Source of the DNA: Mycolicibacillus koreensis
GTDB taxonomy: Bacteria > Actinomycetota > Actinomycetes > Mycobacteriales > Mycobacteriaceae
DNA: 64,000 bases
NCBI RefSeq assembly: GCF_002104795.1
Contig: NZ_NCXO01000017.1
Coordinates: 1 to 64,000 of the forward strand
Direction of reading: 5' to 3'
Shown: positions 27,345 through 35,254 of the stretch, piece by piece
Numbering within the stretch: the stretch's first letter is position 1
Layout: the number at the start of each line of letters is the position of its first letter
The notes under the pieces: generated by a model
Databases searched by the model: none
Seen by the model: only the letters and a program-made list of their open reading frames with translations
What the model was told of the DNA's origin: nothing
Translations under genes and position numbers: made by a program

Positions 27345-28372
27345 CGGCCCTCCCGGGGGGCTTCCGGCAGCGCCGAGGCAAGTCCGGGTGCGGTGTCCAT
27401 GATGAGCTCGATCTGCATGCGAACCCGATCGTTTTGGAACGGGAATGCCGCGCTGGTCCGGTCGATCAGGCCGGAGAGCCGGTCATAGGCCGGCGCCAGG
27501 CTGCCGAACAGATACATCGACGGCACCGCCAGGTTCATGATCGAGGTGATCACCGGGGTCAGCCAGGGTAGGTGTCTGGCGATCAACTCGCCGACACCGC
27601 TGAGCAACTGGCCGATCTCGCCGAGGACCCGGGTGGTCCGTTGCGGCCCATCGGGTTCGCTCAAGAATTTCAACCCGTCGAGCAGGTCGTTGAGCAGACT
27701 GACCAACGGGACGAAATCGTTGAGGCCGTCGACCAACCCGGCCAGTACCGCCAACGTCTCGGAGAATGGCACGGTCTGCGAGTCTGCCAAGATGCGGGCG
27801 AAGTCGATGATCGACCGCGCCACCGGCTCGGTCAGGTCGGTGTGGCGTTTGAACACCGCCAGGATGTGGTTGACCTCCGGCGAGTCGAAGATCTTCCCGA
27901 TCTTCTGGCCCTGGCGCAGCAACCCGGTGATGGAGGCGGCCTCGGTGCCGGTCTCCATCACCAGCGTCTGGCCGGGCCGCAGTGCTTCGCCGTCACCGCT
28001 GCTGACCAATTCGACCGCGGCGCTGCCGAACACGTTCGACGAGGTGAACTGGGCTCGGGTGTCGGTGGTCAAGACGTGCGCTTGACGCGGGTCGAGTTCC
28101 ACCAGCATCCGCTGCTGGTTGTAGCCGGTCGACTCCAGCGATTTGACGGTGCCGATCGGCAGGCCCCGAAACTTCACCTCGGCACCCGGCGCCAGACCTT
28201 CGCCGATGGTGTCCGCAACGACGGTCAGCGTGAATTTGTTGTCGAAACGGCCGATCGCCATCTGGTAGAGCAGTCCGGCCACGAGGGTGATCGCCACCGC
28301 GACGATCAGGCCTTTGACCCGCATGGCCGGGCGGCTGGCGCCGCGGCCGTCGACATCGAGTAGTGGTGGCAT
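27341..28372 (-). CDS. mceA: MceA-type MCE protein (mce locus 2)
   Basis: A 343-residue MCE subunit from ATG 28372, two bases after yrbEB. Anchor at about 22-41. MCE domain with GAEVKFRGLPIGTVKSL and SNVFGSAAVELVSSG. Unlike the locus 1 MceA it has no proline-rich tail, so the two loci differ in how far this subunit extends. The end overlaps mceB by 4 bp. Confidence 0.92.
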   Translation of the reverse strand: MPPLLDVDGRGASRPAMRVKGLIVAVAITLVAGLLYQMAIGRFDNKFTLTVVADTIGEGLAPGAEVKFRGLPIGTVKSLESTGYNQQRMLVELDPRQAHVLTTDTRAQFTSSNVFGSAAVELVSSGDGEALRPGQTLVMETGTEAASITGLLRQGQKIGKIFDSPEVNHILAVFKRHTDLTEPVARSIIDFARILADSQTVPFSETLAVLAGLVDGLNDFVPLVSLLNDLLDGLKFLSEPDGPQRTTRVLGEIGQLLSGVGELIARHLPWLTPVITSIMNLAVPSMYLFGSLAPAYDRLSGLIDRTSAAFPFQNDRVRMQIELIMDTAPGLASALPEAPREGR

Positions 28373-28374
28373 AG

Positions 28375-29247
28375 CTATCCTGAAATCTGGATTCCCGGGT
28401 TGTCGCCCCAGAACAGCAGCGTCAACACCATGTCGCTGAGCACGATCGCGATCAGGCTGGCGCGGATCGCCCGGCCCGAGGCCTGACCGACCCCTTCCGG
28501 CCCGCCGCTGGCGTAGTAGCCCTGATAGCCGTGGATCGCGATGATCAGCGTGACGAAGACGACCGCTTTCACGAGCGAGAACGCCACGTCGGACGGCTGG
28601 ATGAACGAGTCGAAATAGTGGTAGTAGGTGCCCGAGGATTGCCCGTGCACGACGTTGACGACGAGGGCACAGGACAAGTAGCTCAACACCAAGGTCAACA
28701 GGTACAGCGGAATGATGGTGATCATCCCGGCCAGCACCCGGGTCGTCACCACGAACGGGATGGACGGGATCGCCTGCGCCTCGAGAGCGTCGATCTCCTC
28801 GCCGATCCGCATCGCACCGATCTCGGCGGTCATCCGGGTGCCGGCCTGGGCCGCGAAGCCGATGGCGGCGATCATCGGCGCCATCTCCCGGGTATTGGCG
28901 TAGGCGGAGATGAAGCCGGTCAACGGCCCCATCCCGACCATGTCCAGCGCCGAATAGCCCTCGATCCCCACCGACCCTCCCACGGCCGCGCCGAGGAACA
29001 CCAGCACCCCGATGGTTCCGCCGCCCACGATCAGCGCGCCGTTCCCCCACACCATGTCGACCAATTGCAGGCCGGTCTGTCGGCGGTAGCGGACGACCGT
29101 TCGCGGTATCGAGCCGAGCACCTGGGTGAAGAAACTCAGCTGATGCCCGAGCCGCTCGAGGACCGTGCCGCCGCCGGCAGCCACCGTCCACGGGAGGCGG
29201 AGCGGAGCCGGCAGGCCTTGCGGCAGGTACCGGGACGGGGTGGCCAT
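28375..29247 (-). CDS. yrbEB: YrbEB-type MlaE-family permease (mce locus 2)
   Basis: A 290-residue permease subunit; ATG 29247 overlaps the yrbEA TGA by one base. Multiple hydrophobic segments and the coupling loop EEIDALEAQAIPSIP, clear markers of the MlaE family. Companion of yrbEA in the membrane channel of the second Mce importer. Confidence 0.94.
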   Translation of the reverse strand: MATPSRYLPQGLPAPLRLPWTVAAGGGTVLERLGHQLSFFTQVLGSIPRTVVRYRRQTGLQLVDMVWGNGALIVGGGTIGVLVFLGAAVGGSVGIEGYSALDMVGMGPLTGFISAYANTREMAPMIAAIGFAAQAGTRMTAEIGAMRIGEEIDALEAQAIPSIPFVVTTRVLAGMITIIPLYLLTLVLSYLSCALVVNVVHGQSSGTYYHYFDSFIQPSDVAFSLVKAVVFVTLIIAIHGYQGYYASGGPEGVGQASGRAIRASLIAIVLSDMVLTLLFWGDNPGIQISG

Positions 29248-30257
29248 CAGCCCACCCTCGTCGGCATGAACATGGTGACCAACTGGGTGACGACCACATT
29301 GATCAGGAACACCGCGACCACCCCGATGACGACGGCCGCGTTGACCGCGTCGGCGACTCCGCGCGCCCCGCCGCTCGCTTCCAGGCCGCGCTGGCAGGCC
29401 ACCAAGATCACCACCAGCCCGAACAGCCAGGTCTTCAACAGCGCCACCAGGACGTCGGTGATGCTGGAGAACGAGGCGAACGATGCGATGTAGCTGCCCG
29501 GGGTGCCGGACTGGAAGCCCACGTTGATCAGGTAGCCGGCGCTCAGGCCCATGAAGATGATGAAGAAGCACAGCACGGGCGCCACGAAAACGATCGCGGC
29601 CAGCCGTGGCGTCACCAACCGTTGCACCGGATGGATTCCCATCACTTCCAGCGCGGCGACCTCCTCGCGGATGGTGCGGGCACCCAGGTCGGTGGTGACC
29701 GCCGACCCCGCCGCACCGCCGAGCAGCAGTGCGGCCACCATCGGCGCACCCTGCCGAATCACCCCTAGACCGCCGGCGGCGCCCGAAATCGAACTGGCGC
29801 CGACCTGTTGGATGAGGCTGCCCACTTGGACGGCGACGATGACGCCGAACGGGATCGAGACCAGCAACGCCGGGATCGCGGTGACGCTGACGATGAACCA
29901 GGCCTGATTGATGGTGTCCCGCCAGGGGTGGCGCAGCCGGATCAAGTCGCGGATCAAGAAGGTGATCGCCTGGGCGGCCAGCTCCATGAAACGGCCCAGG
30001 GTCTGCAGTGACGAGTCGGTGCGGTCGGCCAGCGCCGTCACCGGCCGACCGAGTAGGCCGCCGAGTTGTGTGCGCATCGACCGGCGGGTCGGTGCCGGAT
30101 TCGCGGTCGCCCCGGGCGCGTGGGGCTCGGCAGACGATGTCTGGTTGTCCGCTTCATCGGGCAGCGTCGCGGTCTCGACGGCCTCCGAGTAGGCGCCGAT
30201 TCCGGCGTCGGTGCCCACCGAGCCGGTGTCCACCGCAGCGCGCGTTCCCGGAGTCAA
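29247..30257 (-). CDS. yrbEA: YrbEA-type MlaE-family permease (mce locus 2)
   Basis: First gene of mce locus 2, 336 residues from a TTG at 30257 with AAGGAG ten bases upstream. An ATG at 30317 would place motif A only 18 bp away and adds 20 unlike residues. The first 65 residues are hydrophilic and variable; the permease core begins near MRTQLGGLLG and includes EEVAALEVMGIHP. The TTG overlaps the TGA of an upstream 59-residue frame (TTGA), as in locus 1. Under motifs A and B. Confidence 0.9.
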   Translation of the reverse strand: MTPGTRAAVDTGSVGTDAGIGAYSEAVETATLPDEADNQTSSAEPHAPGATANPAPTRRSMRTQLGGLLGRPVTALADRTDSSLQTLGRFMELAAQAITFLIRDLIRLRHPWRDTINQAWFIVSVTAIPALLVSIPFGVIVAVQVGSLIQQVGASSISGAAGGLGVIRQGAPMVAALLLGGAAGSAVTTDLGARTIREEVAALEVMGIHPVQRLVTPRLAAIVFVAPVLCFFIIFMGLSAGYLINVGFQSGTPGSYIASFASFSSITDVLVALLKTWLFGLVVILVACQRGLEASGGARGVADAVNAAVVIGVVAVFLINVVVTQLVTMFMPTRVG

Positions 30258-30456
30258 CGGCGGGGTTCTCCTTGCGTCAGTGTGGCACGGTCTCGCAGTT
30301 CGGTCGACGTTGACCACGACTTTGCGAGACTATTAGTACTGGGTACTGAACGTATGGGATAGCCAGTATGGGGGAGGCTGCGGGCGTCGTCAAGGGGTTC
30401 GCCGGAGTCTGTCGTCAGCGGCGCGGCGGTCATCGGCGAACCCCCTTCGCTCGCAT
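30254..30456 (-). other. Leader of mce locus 2 with two short overlapping reading frames
   Basis: Frame 1 (ATG 30456 to TGA 30430) encodes 8 residues, MRAKGVRR, and begins 17.5 bp from the centre of a motif-B site. Its TGA overlaps the ATG of frame 2 (30433-30254, 59 residues), whose TGA overlaps the TTG of yrbEA. The chain copies that of locus 1. Frame 2 contains motif A and its second half uses A/T-ending codons often, so coding is doubtful. Confidence 0.3.
30335..30355 (-). promoter_or_regulatory. Motif A element upstream of mce locus 2
   Basis: On the minus strand it reads ATAC-GTTC-AGTACCCAGTACT, a perfect match to the 21-bp element, 77 bp before the yrbEA TTG. A further CCCATACTGG lies just upstream, possibly another half-site. 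Confidence 0.68.
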
Positions 30457-30466
30457 CAAAATTAGG

Positions 30467-30480
30467 TGACTGATACATCA
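30467..30480 (-). promoter_or_regulatory. Motif B operator upstream of mce locus 2
   Basis: TGACTGATACATCA on the plus strand, one base off the inferred consensus. Read leftward it is followed directly by CCTAAT (-10-like), then TTTG and an ATG. It lies 132 bp upstream of motif A in the 270-bp gap between the TetR pair and yrbEA. Confidence 0.6.
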
Positions 30481-30527
30481 CTCCGGGCGAGTAAAGCACA
30501 CCATCGAGGGCGGTGTCGGCGGATCGC

Positions 30528-31148
30528 TCAGAGTGTCTTTTCGGCCGGCACCCGGCCCAGGCCGGCACGTACCAATTCGCGGATCTGGGTGATGACGTGT
30601 TCGGGGCCACCCGGCGGCGGCGGCCCTCCTTGGGCGGGCAGCAGCAAGGTCAGGCTCATCGTCACGGCGAGTTCGCCGAGCACCTGACTGTCCATGCCGG
30701 GACGCAGATAGCCGGCCTCGATGCCGTGGTCGATCTGCCGTTGCACCGAGGTCGCGAACGACTGGTAGATGTCGAACAGCCGGTGGGTGAGCTGTTCATC
30801 GACCGCGCCGGCGTCGAACACGATCAGCGAGACGAGTTTGTTGTCGGTGACCGACAGCGAGTGCAAAGCGCGCATCGGCCCCGTCATCGCGTCGAGAAAC
30901 TCCTCCATGGTGTCGGCGAGCTGGTCGGGCGGCGACAGTTCGGGGGCGCGTTCCTGCAGGCCGAGATCGATTGCAGCGTCCAGGATCTCCCGCTTGTTGG
31001 CAAAATAGTTGTAGAACGAGCCGTGGCCCAGCCCTGCCGCCGCGACAATGTCGGCCACCGACGTGTTTCGGTAGCCGCGGTCGGCGAACACGTTGAAAGC
31101 CGCCCGCGTCAGCTGGGCGCGCCGGTCCGGGGAACTCTGGGTGGTCAC
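30528..31148 (-). CDS. TetR-family regulator, second of a coupled pair
   Basis: A 206-residue TetR protein. A GTG start overlaps the preceding TetR stop (GTGA), so the two are translated together. The N-terminal helix-turn-helix region is NTSVADIVAAAGLGHGSFYNYFANKR (only its two ends, TSVADIV and FYNYF, need noting as the TetR hallmarks). The C-terminal part is the ligand-binding and dimer domain and includes a proline-glycine-rich loop (GGPPPPGGPE). With its partner it resembles a split version of Mce3R, which in M. tuberculosis carries two TetR units in one chain. A likely regulator of motif A or B. Confidence 0.9.
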   Translation of the reverse strand: MTTQSSPDRRAQLTRAAFNVFADRGYRNTSVADIVAAAGLGHGSFYNYFANKREILDAAIDLGLQERAPELSPPDQLADTMEEFLDAMTGPMRALHSLSVTDNKLVSLIVFDAGAVDEQLTHRLFDIYQSFATSVQRQIDHGIEAGYLRPGMDSQVLGELAVTMSLTLLLPAQGGPPPPGGPEHVITQIRELVRAGLGRVPAEKTL

Positions 31149-31831
31149 CGCGATCCGTCCTCGACGAAAAACGCGTGCCGGGCGAAATCGATGACCGCGT
31201 CGCGATAACGGGCCCGGGTGGCGGGGTCGCGCTGCCCCATCACCTCCCGCAACCCGCCCGGAAGCAGCAGTTTGGTGGCCAGCACGCCGCATACCTCCGG
31301 GTCGGCGCCGTGCCGCAGCAGTCCGGCGTCCTGCGCCTGTTCGAACAGGCCCGCTGCGATGCGTGCGACGGTCGCCTCCAGACCGAGGATGCGAAGTTTG
31401 AGTTCCTCATCGATCGCGCTGGCCTCGACCAGGACCAAGGAGAGCAGTTGGGGCTGGCGGTCCAACGCGGCATCCACCGCCGTGAGCACCGCATCGGCGC
31501 GGTCGAGGAACTCGTCGGGCCGGGTGGGCGGTGTCGCGGTGAGCAACTCCGGTTGTGCCGCGCTCATCAACTCCTCCACCGAATGGTCGAAGACGAGGTC
31601 TAGCAACTCCCGCTTGCTGCCGATGTAGCGGTAAATGGTGCCCTGGCCGATCCCCGCATGTCGGGCGATGTCGGAGACCGTCGTCGCCTCGTAGCCCTTT
31701 TCGGCGAAGACGGCCAGGGCCGAGGCGATGATCTGGGCGCGCCGGTCCTCGCGCAGGTTCTCCACCGGGGGCCGGCCCCGCCGCCGGGTGGGGCGCGGGT
31801 CGGCGTCCACGTCGGCGGGTCGCACTGCCAT
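31145..31831 (-). CDS. TetR-family regulator, first of a coupled pair
   Basis: A 228-residue TetR protein from ATG 31831, which has a strong GGGAGG four bases upstream. A basic, Arg-rich stretch (RPTRRRGRPP) precedes the helix-turn-helix (TTVSDIARHAGIGQGTIYRYI). The ligand domain follows. A motif-B site lies about 55 bp upstream, consistent with autoregulation. It is divergent from an ABC1-type kinase gene and coupled to the next TetR by 4 bp. The pair totals about 434 residues, close to the 406 of Mce3R. Confidence 0.91.
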   Translation of the reverse strand: MAVRPADVDADPRPTRRRGRPPVENLREDRRAQIIASALAVFAEKGYEATTVSDIARHAGIGQGTIYRYIGSKRELLDLVFDHSVEELMSAAQPELLTATPPTRPDEFLDRADAVLTAVDAALDRQPQLLSLVLVEASAIDEELKLRILGLEATVARIAAGLFEQAQDAGLLRHGADPEVCGVLATKLLLPGGLREVMGQRDPATRARYRDAVIDFARHAFFVEDGSR

Positions 31832-31879
31832 GAAACCTCCCGGGAGCGACAATTGGTTGCAGACTGTCCCCGATTTCGC

Positions 31880-31893
31880 GGACTGATGTGTCA
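31880..31893. promoter_or_regulatory. Motif B operator in the divergent TetR / ABC1 promoter
   Basis: GGACTGATGTGTCA, 49 bp before the TetR ATG (31831) and 37 bp before the ABC1 ATG (31930). It could control both directions. No -10 follows it at the usual place, unlike four of the other motif-B sites. Confidence 0.58.
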
Positions 31894-31929
31894 TGCCGAT
31901 CGTACATTTCGATCGTAGGATGTGTCGCT

Positions 31930-33327
31930 ATGTCGAATTCCCGGGACTCCGAGGCGCTAACCACCTCACGATTGGCGCGCGGGGCGCGGCTGGGCGGGCT
32001 AGCTGCCAAGCAGACGTTGCGGCGGGTCACCGTCAAAGCCGGTTCGATCGTGGTCACCGAGAGCCGCCGCGAGCGGATGCTGGACCGGGCCAACGAACGG
32101 CTCGCCCGTGATTTCGTCGCCGTCCTGGGCAACATGCGTGGGGCGGCGATGAAGATCGGCCAGTTACTGTCCGTGATCGACCTCGGCATCGTCGATGAGG
32201 CGTCGCGGGAACACTTCCGGCTGCAGCTGTCGAAGCTGCAAGGCTCGATCAACGCGATGCCTTTCGACACGATGCGTCCGGTGATCGAGTCCGAGCTCGG
32301 CGCACCCGTCGAGACCCTGTTCGGAGCGTTTGACACCGAGGCGTTCGCCGCGGCCTCCATCGGTCAGGTGTACCGCGCGCGCACCCTCGACGGCCGCGAC
32401 GTGGCGGTCAAAGTTCAGTACCCGGGGGTTCGCACCGCGGTGGCCGCAGACTTGAAAAACTTGGCTTTGTTTCTGCGGATGATGAAGACCACGCTGCCCA
32501 CCGTGGCCGCCCGGGAGTTCCTCGACGAGATCACCCACGAACTCTCCCGGGAGTTGGACTACCGGCAGGAATTGATCAGCCAGGCGCGGGTCGCCGAGAG
32601 GTACACGGATCATCCGTTCATCCATGTTCCGGCCCCGATTCCCGAACTCAGTTCCGACTCGGTGTTAACCACCGAATACGTCCCGGGGATGCGGGCCGGG
32701 GAGGTGGCTGAACTTCCCGCCGCGCAGCGCGACCGGATCGGCGAGGTCATTTACCGGTTCTATCTGGGGTCGCTGTACCGGGACTGCGAGTTCAACGGTG
32801 ATGCGCACCCGGGCAACTTCCTGTACTGCCCGGACGGCCGGGTCGCGTTTCTCGACTTCGGCATGTACAAACACATGGATCCGGACGCGGTGGATTTCGA
32901 ACGCCGCATCGGGCGACGCTGCGTCGCCGGCGACGGCGAGGGGTTGCGCACGATCATGGAGGAGTACGGCGTGCTGCGGCCGGACTCCGCGGTGTCCGCG
33001 CAGGACTGCCTGGACTACACACTGGACGCCGCCGGCTGGAATTTCGTCGACGATTACGTCGCGGTGCGCTCGATCGACGTCAGCGCGGCGCTGCTCGGCG
33101 TGATCGATCCGACAGCGGACACCTTTCAAACCATGCGCAATGAACGGCTACCACCGGAGCACCTGTTCTCCCGGCGGTTGGATTTCCTGGTGTTCGGCAC
33201 CCTCAGCCAGATCGGCGCCGGCAACAACTGGTTTCGCATCGCTGCGGAATGGCTTCTCGATGCCGAGCCGGTCACCGAACTCGGACGCATCGACGCGGCG
33301 TGGCGTCAGGGCAAGCCACAACCCTGA
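31930..33327 (+). CDS. ABC1/UbiB-family atypical kinase-like protein
   Basis: A 465-residue ABC1 family protein. The family's KxGQ motif is present (AAMKIGQLLS), with the A-rich loop AAASIGQVYRA, catalytic Lys VAVKVQYPG, an ExD region (ELSRELDYRQE), NGDAHPGNFLY and the DFG-type FLDFGMY. ABC1/UbiB proteins are linked to quinone biosynthesis and lipid homeostasis, with ATPase rather than classical kinase activity. AGGA lies about 12 bases before the ATG. It is the divergent partner of the TetR pair, so it may be controlled by the same repressor. Confidence 0.9.
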   Translation: MSNSRDSEALTTSRLARGARLGGLAAKQTLRRVTVKAGSIVVTESRRERMLDRANERLARDFVAVLGNMRGAAMKIGQLLSVIDLGIVDEASREHFRLQLSKLQGSINAMPFDTMRPVIESELGAPVETLFGAFDTEAFAAASIGQVYRARTLDGRDVAVKVQYPGVRTAVAADLKNLALFLRMMKTTLPTVAAREFLDEITHELSRELDYRQELISQARVAERYTDHPFIHVPAPIPELSSDSVLTTEYVPGMRAGEVAELPAAQRDRIGEVIYRFYLGSLYRDCEFNGDAHPGNFLYCPDGRVAFLDFGMYKHMDPDAVDFERRIGRRCVAGDGEGLRTIMEEYGVLRPDSAVSAQDCLDYTLDAAGWNFVDDYVAVRSIDVSAALLGVIDPTADTFQTMRNERLPPEHLFSRRLDFLVFGTLSQIGAGNNWFRIAAEWLLDAEPVTELGRIDAAWRQGKPQP

Positions 33328-33383
33328 GAATTCGGTACGGCGAACCGACCGTGTCGTCGGAGCGTTGGACTAGGCTGGGGCGC

Positions 33384-34088
33384 GTGTCAACCGATGTGGT
33401 TCCCGGCCGCGGGCGATTGCCGGCGTTGACCGGTGACGCCCGCGTTGACCGGTGGCGCGAGCACCGCGCCGCGGTGCGCGCGGAGCTGATCGAGGCGACG
33501 CTCCGGGCGATCGAGGAGTACGGGCCGGAACTCTCTATCGACGATGTCGTCAAGACGGCCGGCGTGCCGCGCCCCAAACTCTACCGCTTCTTCGAAGACA
33601 AGGACGCCCTGTTCGCCGCCGTCGCCGAACACGTTCAGGAGTTGATCCTGCAGCGGGTGGTGCCGCAGTTCGACCTCACCGCGACGGGACGGCAGATGGT
33701 GTATTCGGCGCTGGCCGCCTACATCAACCTGGTCGACGAACGGCCCAACGTGTTCCGCTTTCTGGTCGGCTCGCACTTTCGGTCCGGGCGCTCCGCCGCG
33801 GAGTTGATCGACAGCGGCCGCCCGCTCTCCGACGCGATGTCCGCGGTCTGGTCGGCGCTGCTCGCCGCCCGCGGGGGGGACGGCGCCGATGTGGAGTATG
33901 TCGTGGACGCCAGTGTGGGTGCGGTGGCGCTCGGCGTGCTGCGCTGGTTGAACACCCCGACGATCAGCAAGGAGCGCCTGGTCGAGGAGTTGACCGTCTT
34001 CCTGTGGGGCGCGATGGCTGCCGGCGCCGAGGCGCGCGGGGTGATCCTCGATCCCGAGCAGCAACTGCTCGACACCGACCCGCGCTGA
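33384..34088 (+). CDS. TetR-family regulator
   Basis: A 234-residue TetR protein from a GTG at 33384. Helix-turn-helix segment LSIDDVVKTAGVPRPKLYRF at about residues 53-72; the rest is a helical ligand domain (FRFLVGSHFRSGRS, VGAVALGVLRWLN). It lies 56 bp after the ABC1 gene, perhaps on the same transcript, and 227 bp before the PF10118-BVMO operon. A third candidate for the unknown regulators of motifs A and B. Confidence 0.88.
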   Translation: MSTDVVPGRGRLPALTGDARVDRWREHRAAVRAELIEATLRAIEEYGPELSIDDVVKTAGVPRPKLYRFFEDKDALFAAVAEHVQELILQRVVPQFDLTATGRQMVYSALAAYINLVDERPNVFRFLVGSHFRSGRSAAELIDSGRPLSDAMSAVWSALLAARGGDGADVEYVVDASVGAVALGVLRWLNTPTISKERLVEELTVFLWGAMAAGAEARGVILDPEQQLLDTDPR

Positions 34089-34155
34089 CCGCGGTTCGCG
34101 GTCGCTGACGCGCGACCATTTCCTACCGAATCCCGGCGTTCTCCCGCCCGTGCCC

Positions 34156-34184
34156 TTGACAGAGTGACGTATCAGTCACATTAT
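34156..34184 (+). promoter_or_regulatory. SigA-type promoter with motif B in the spacer
   Basis: TTGACA (34156-34161), 17 bases, then CATTAT (34179-34184). The 14-bp motif-B copy TGACGTATCAGTCA (34165-34178) occupies the spacer. An ATG lies seven bases after the -10, at 34192. Same construction as the promoter at 48027-48055. Confidence 0.7.
34165..34178 (+). promoter_or_regulatory. Motif B operator (first of two) before the PF10118 pair 2 operon
   Basis: TGACGTATCAGTCA, whose complement TGACTGATACGTCA is a full match to the consensus and near-palindromic. It sits between the -35 and -10 boxes, so binding should block RNA polymerase. Confidence 0.68.
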
Positions 34185-34187
34185 TTG

Positions 34188-34201
34188 TGACATGTCAGTC
34201 G
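34188..34201 (+). promoter_or_regulatory. Motif B operator (second of two) before the PF10118 pair 2 operon
   Basis: TGACATGTCAGTCG, one mismatch, 23 bp from the first site centre to centre and overlapping the expected transcription start. Roughly two helical turns apart, suiting cooperative binding on one face. Confidence 0.58.
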
Positions 34202-34284
34202 AATTATTCACCGACGTCGCGGATGCGGGGTTGTGCGGCGACAGCCGGGGCGCTACCGTCATTACTCAAGACATCGAGTACTAG
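34192..34284 (+). CDS. Possible leaderless 30-residue leader peptide
   Basis: ATG 34192 lies seven bases after a CATTAT -10, so the mRNA could start at or next to it. The frame reads MSVELFTDVADAGLCGDSRG and continues to a TAG at 34284 inside motif A. No ribosome site is seen. It precedes the operon's first gene by 30 bp. This may be a chance frame in a promoter; the same spacing is used by the real gene at 48020, which is why it is listed. Confidence 0.3.
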   Translation: MSVELFTDVADAGLCGDSRGATVITQDIEY

Positions 34285-34289
34285 GTACT
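34277..34289 (+). promoter_or_regulatory. Motif A palindrome before the PF10118 pair 2 operon
   Basis: AGTACTAGGTACT, 25 bp before ATG 34315. At the position of the RTAC box it has only AGAC, so this is the least complete of the seven elements. Confidence 0.6.
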
Positions 34290-34314
34290 GTTCGTTCGAG
34301 AGAGGCGCAGGGGC

Positions 34315-35214
34315 ATGGCTGGTGGAACGTCGAAAACGGGGTCGCTCGCCGCGGCCGGCGGGGTGATCGAGAAGTCCGTCTACCCGGCGACCCGACGAGT
34401 CCGGTTCCGTTTCGGGGAGAACCGGGACTACGGCAAATACTTCGTGAACAACGACATCGTCTTCAGCCACTTCGTGGCCGGGCTCTCGGCGGGTTTCCCG
34501 CCCGGAGAGGAGGCGTTCATCCGGTCGGTGCGACGCTTCGCCGACCAGATCACCGACCCGGTGCTCAAAAAACGGGTGGCCGGGTTCATCGGCCAGGAGG
34601 CCATGCACGGCCAACAGCACCGCGAACTCAACAGCCGACTCTCCGATCTCGGCTTCCTGGTGGACTGGTATGACTCCGAATCGGTGATCGCGCGGCAGAA
34701 GCGCTTCGAAGACCGAATCTCCGGGCACGTGCACCTGGCGATGACGGCGGCCGCCGAACACTACACCGCGGTGCTGGCCGAACGGGTGCTCTCCAGCGAC
34801 GAGATCCAGGCCATCCCAGGCGAACCGGAGATGTGGAACCTGCTGAACTGGCACGCTTTCGAGGAACTCGAACACAAGTCGGTGGCGTTCGATGTCTACC
34901 GCGCGGTGGGCGGTTCCGAGCGGGTCCGGATCACGGTGATGGCCGCCCTGCTCGCTCTGACCGGGCCGGTGGTCTTGGGGACCCTGCTGGTGGCCCTGGC
35001 CCGTGACCCGATCGCCCGCCGCCAGCCGTTGCGGCTGGTGCGCGAAGCGTATGGGTTGTTCCGCGGACCGGTATTCCGCGGCCTGGGACGCGAACTCGCC
35101 AAGTACCTCAAGCCGGGCTTCCATCCCGACCACATCGACACCACCGCGTTGCTGGAGCGCTGGCAGACCGAGCTCTTCGGCGCCGACGGCGTCCTGCTGG
35201 ACCGGTTGAAATGA
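34315..35214 (+). CDS. PF10118/COG3687 family protein, type I (pair 2)
   Basis: A 299-residue protein and first gene of a six-gene operon. The ligand pattern is GEEAF (Glu65/66), EAMH (95-98), AAEH (Glu148) and ELEH (184-187): E...EXXH...E...EXXH, as in di-iron carboxylate enzymes. A membrane-type segment spans about 207-229. Type I marks are DYGKYFVNND and YLKPGFHPDHIDT. Family members are labelled hydrolases by prediction only. The operon also encodes a ferredoxin-type reductase, which fits an oxygenase better (inference). Confidence 0.86.
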   Translation: MAGGTSKTGSLAAAGGVIEKSVYPATRRVRFRFGENRDYGKYFVNNDIVFSHFVAGLSAGFPPGEEAFIRSVRRFADQITDPVLKKRVAGFIGQEAMHGQQHRELNSRLSDLGFLVDWYDSESVIARQKRFEDRISGHVHLAMTAAAEHYTAVLAERVLSSDEIQAIPGEPEMWNLLNWHAFEELEHKSVAFDVYRAVGGSERVRITVMAALLALTGPVVLGTLLVALARDPIARRQPLRLVREAYGLFRGPVFRGLGRELAKYLKPGFHPDHIDTTALLERWQTELFGADGVLLDRLK

Positions 35215-35254
35215 CCCAAAAAAGCCCTATCCAAATGTCGAAGGAGAGACTGCA

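Noticed and set aside
30257-30317. ATG 30317 as the yrbEA start
   Set aside because: The TTG at 30257 has AAGGAG, while the ATG has no ribosome site and would start 18 bp from motif A.
30254-30433. 59-residue frame upstream of yrbEA (locus 2) as a real gene
   Set aside because: It contains motif A, its second half has A/T-ending codons unlike real genes here, and it has no homologue I recognise; kept only as a possible leader frame.
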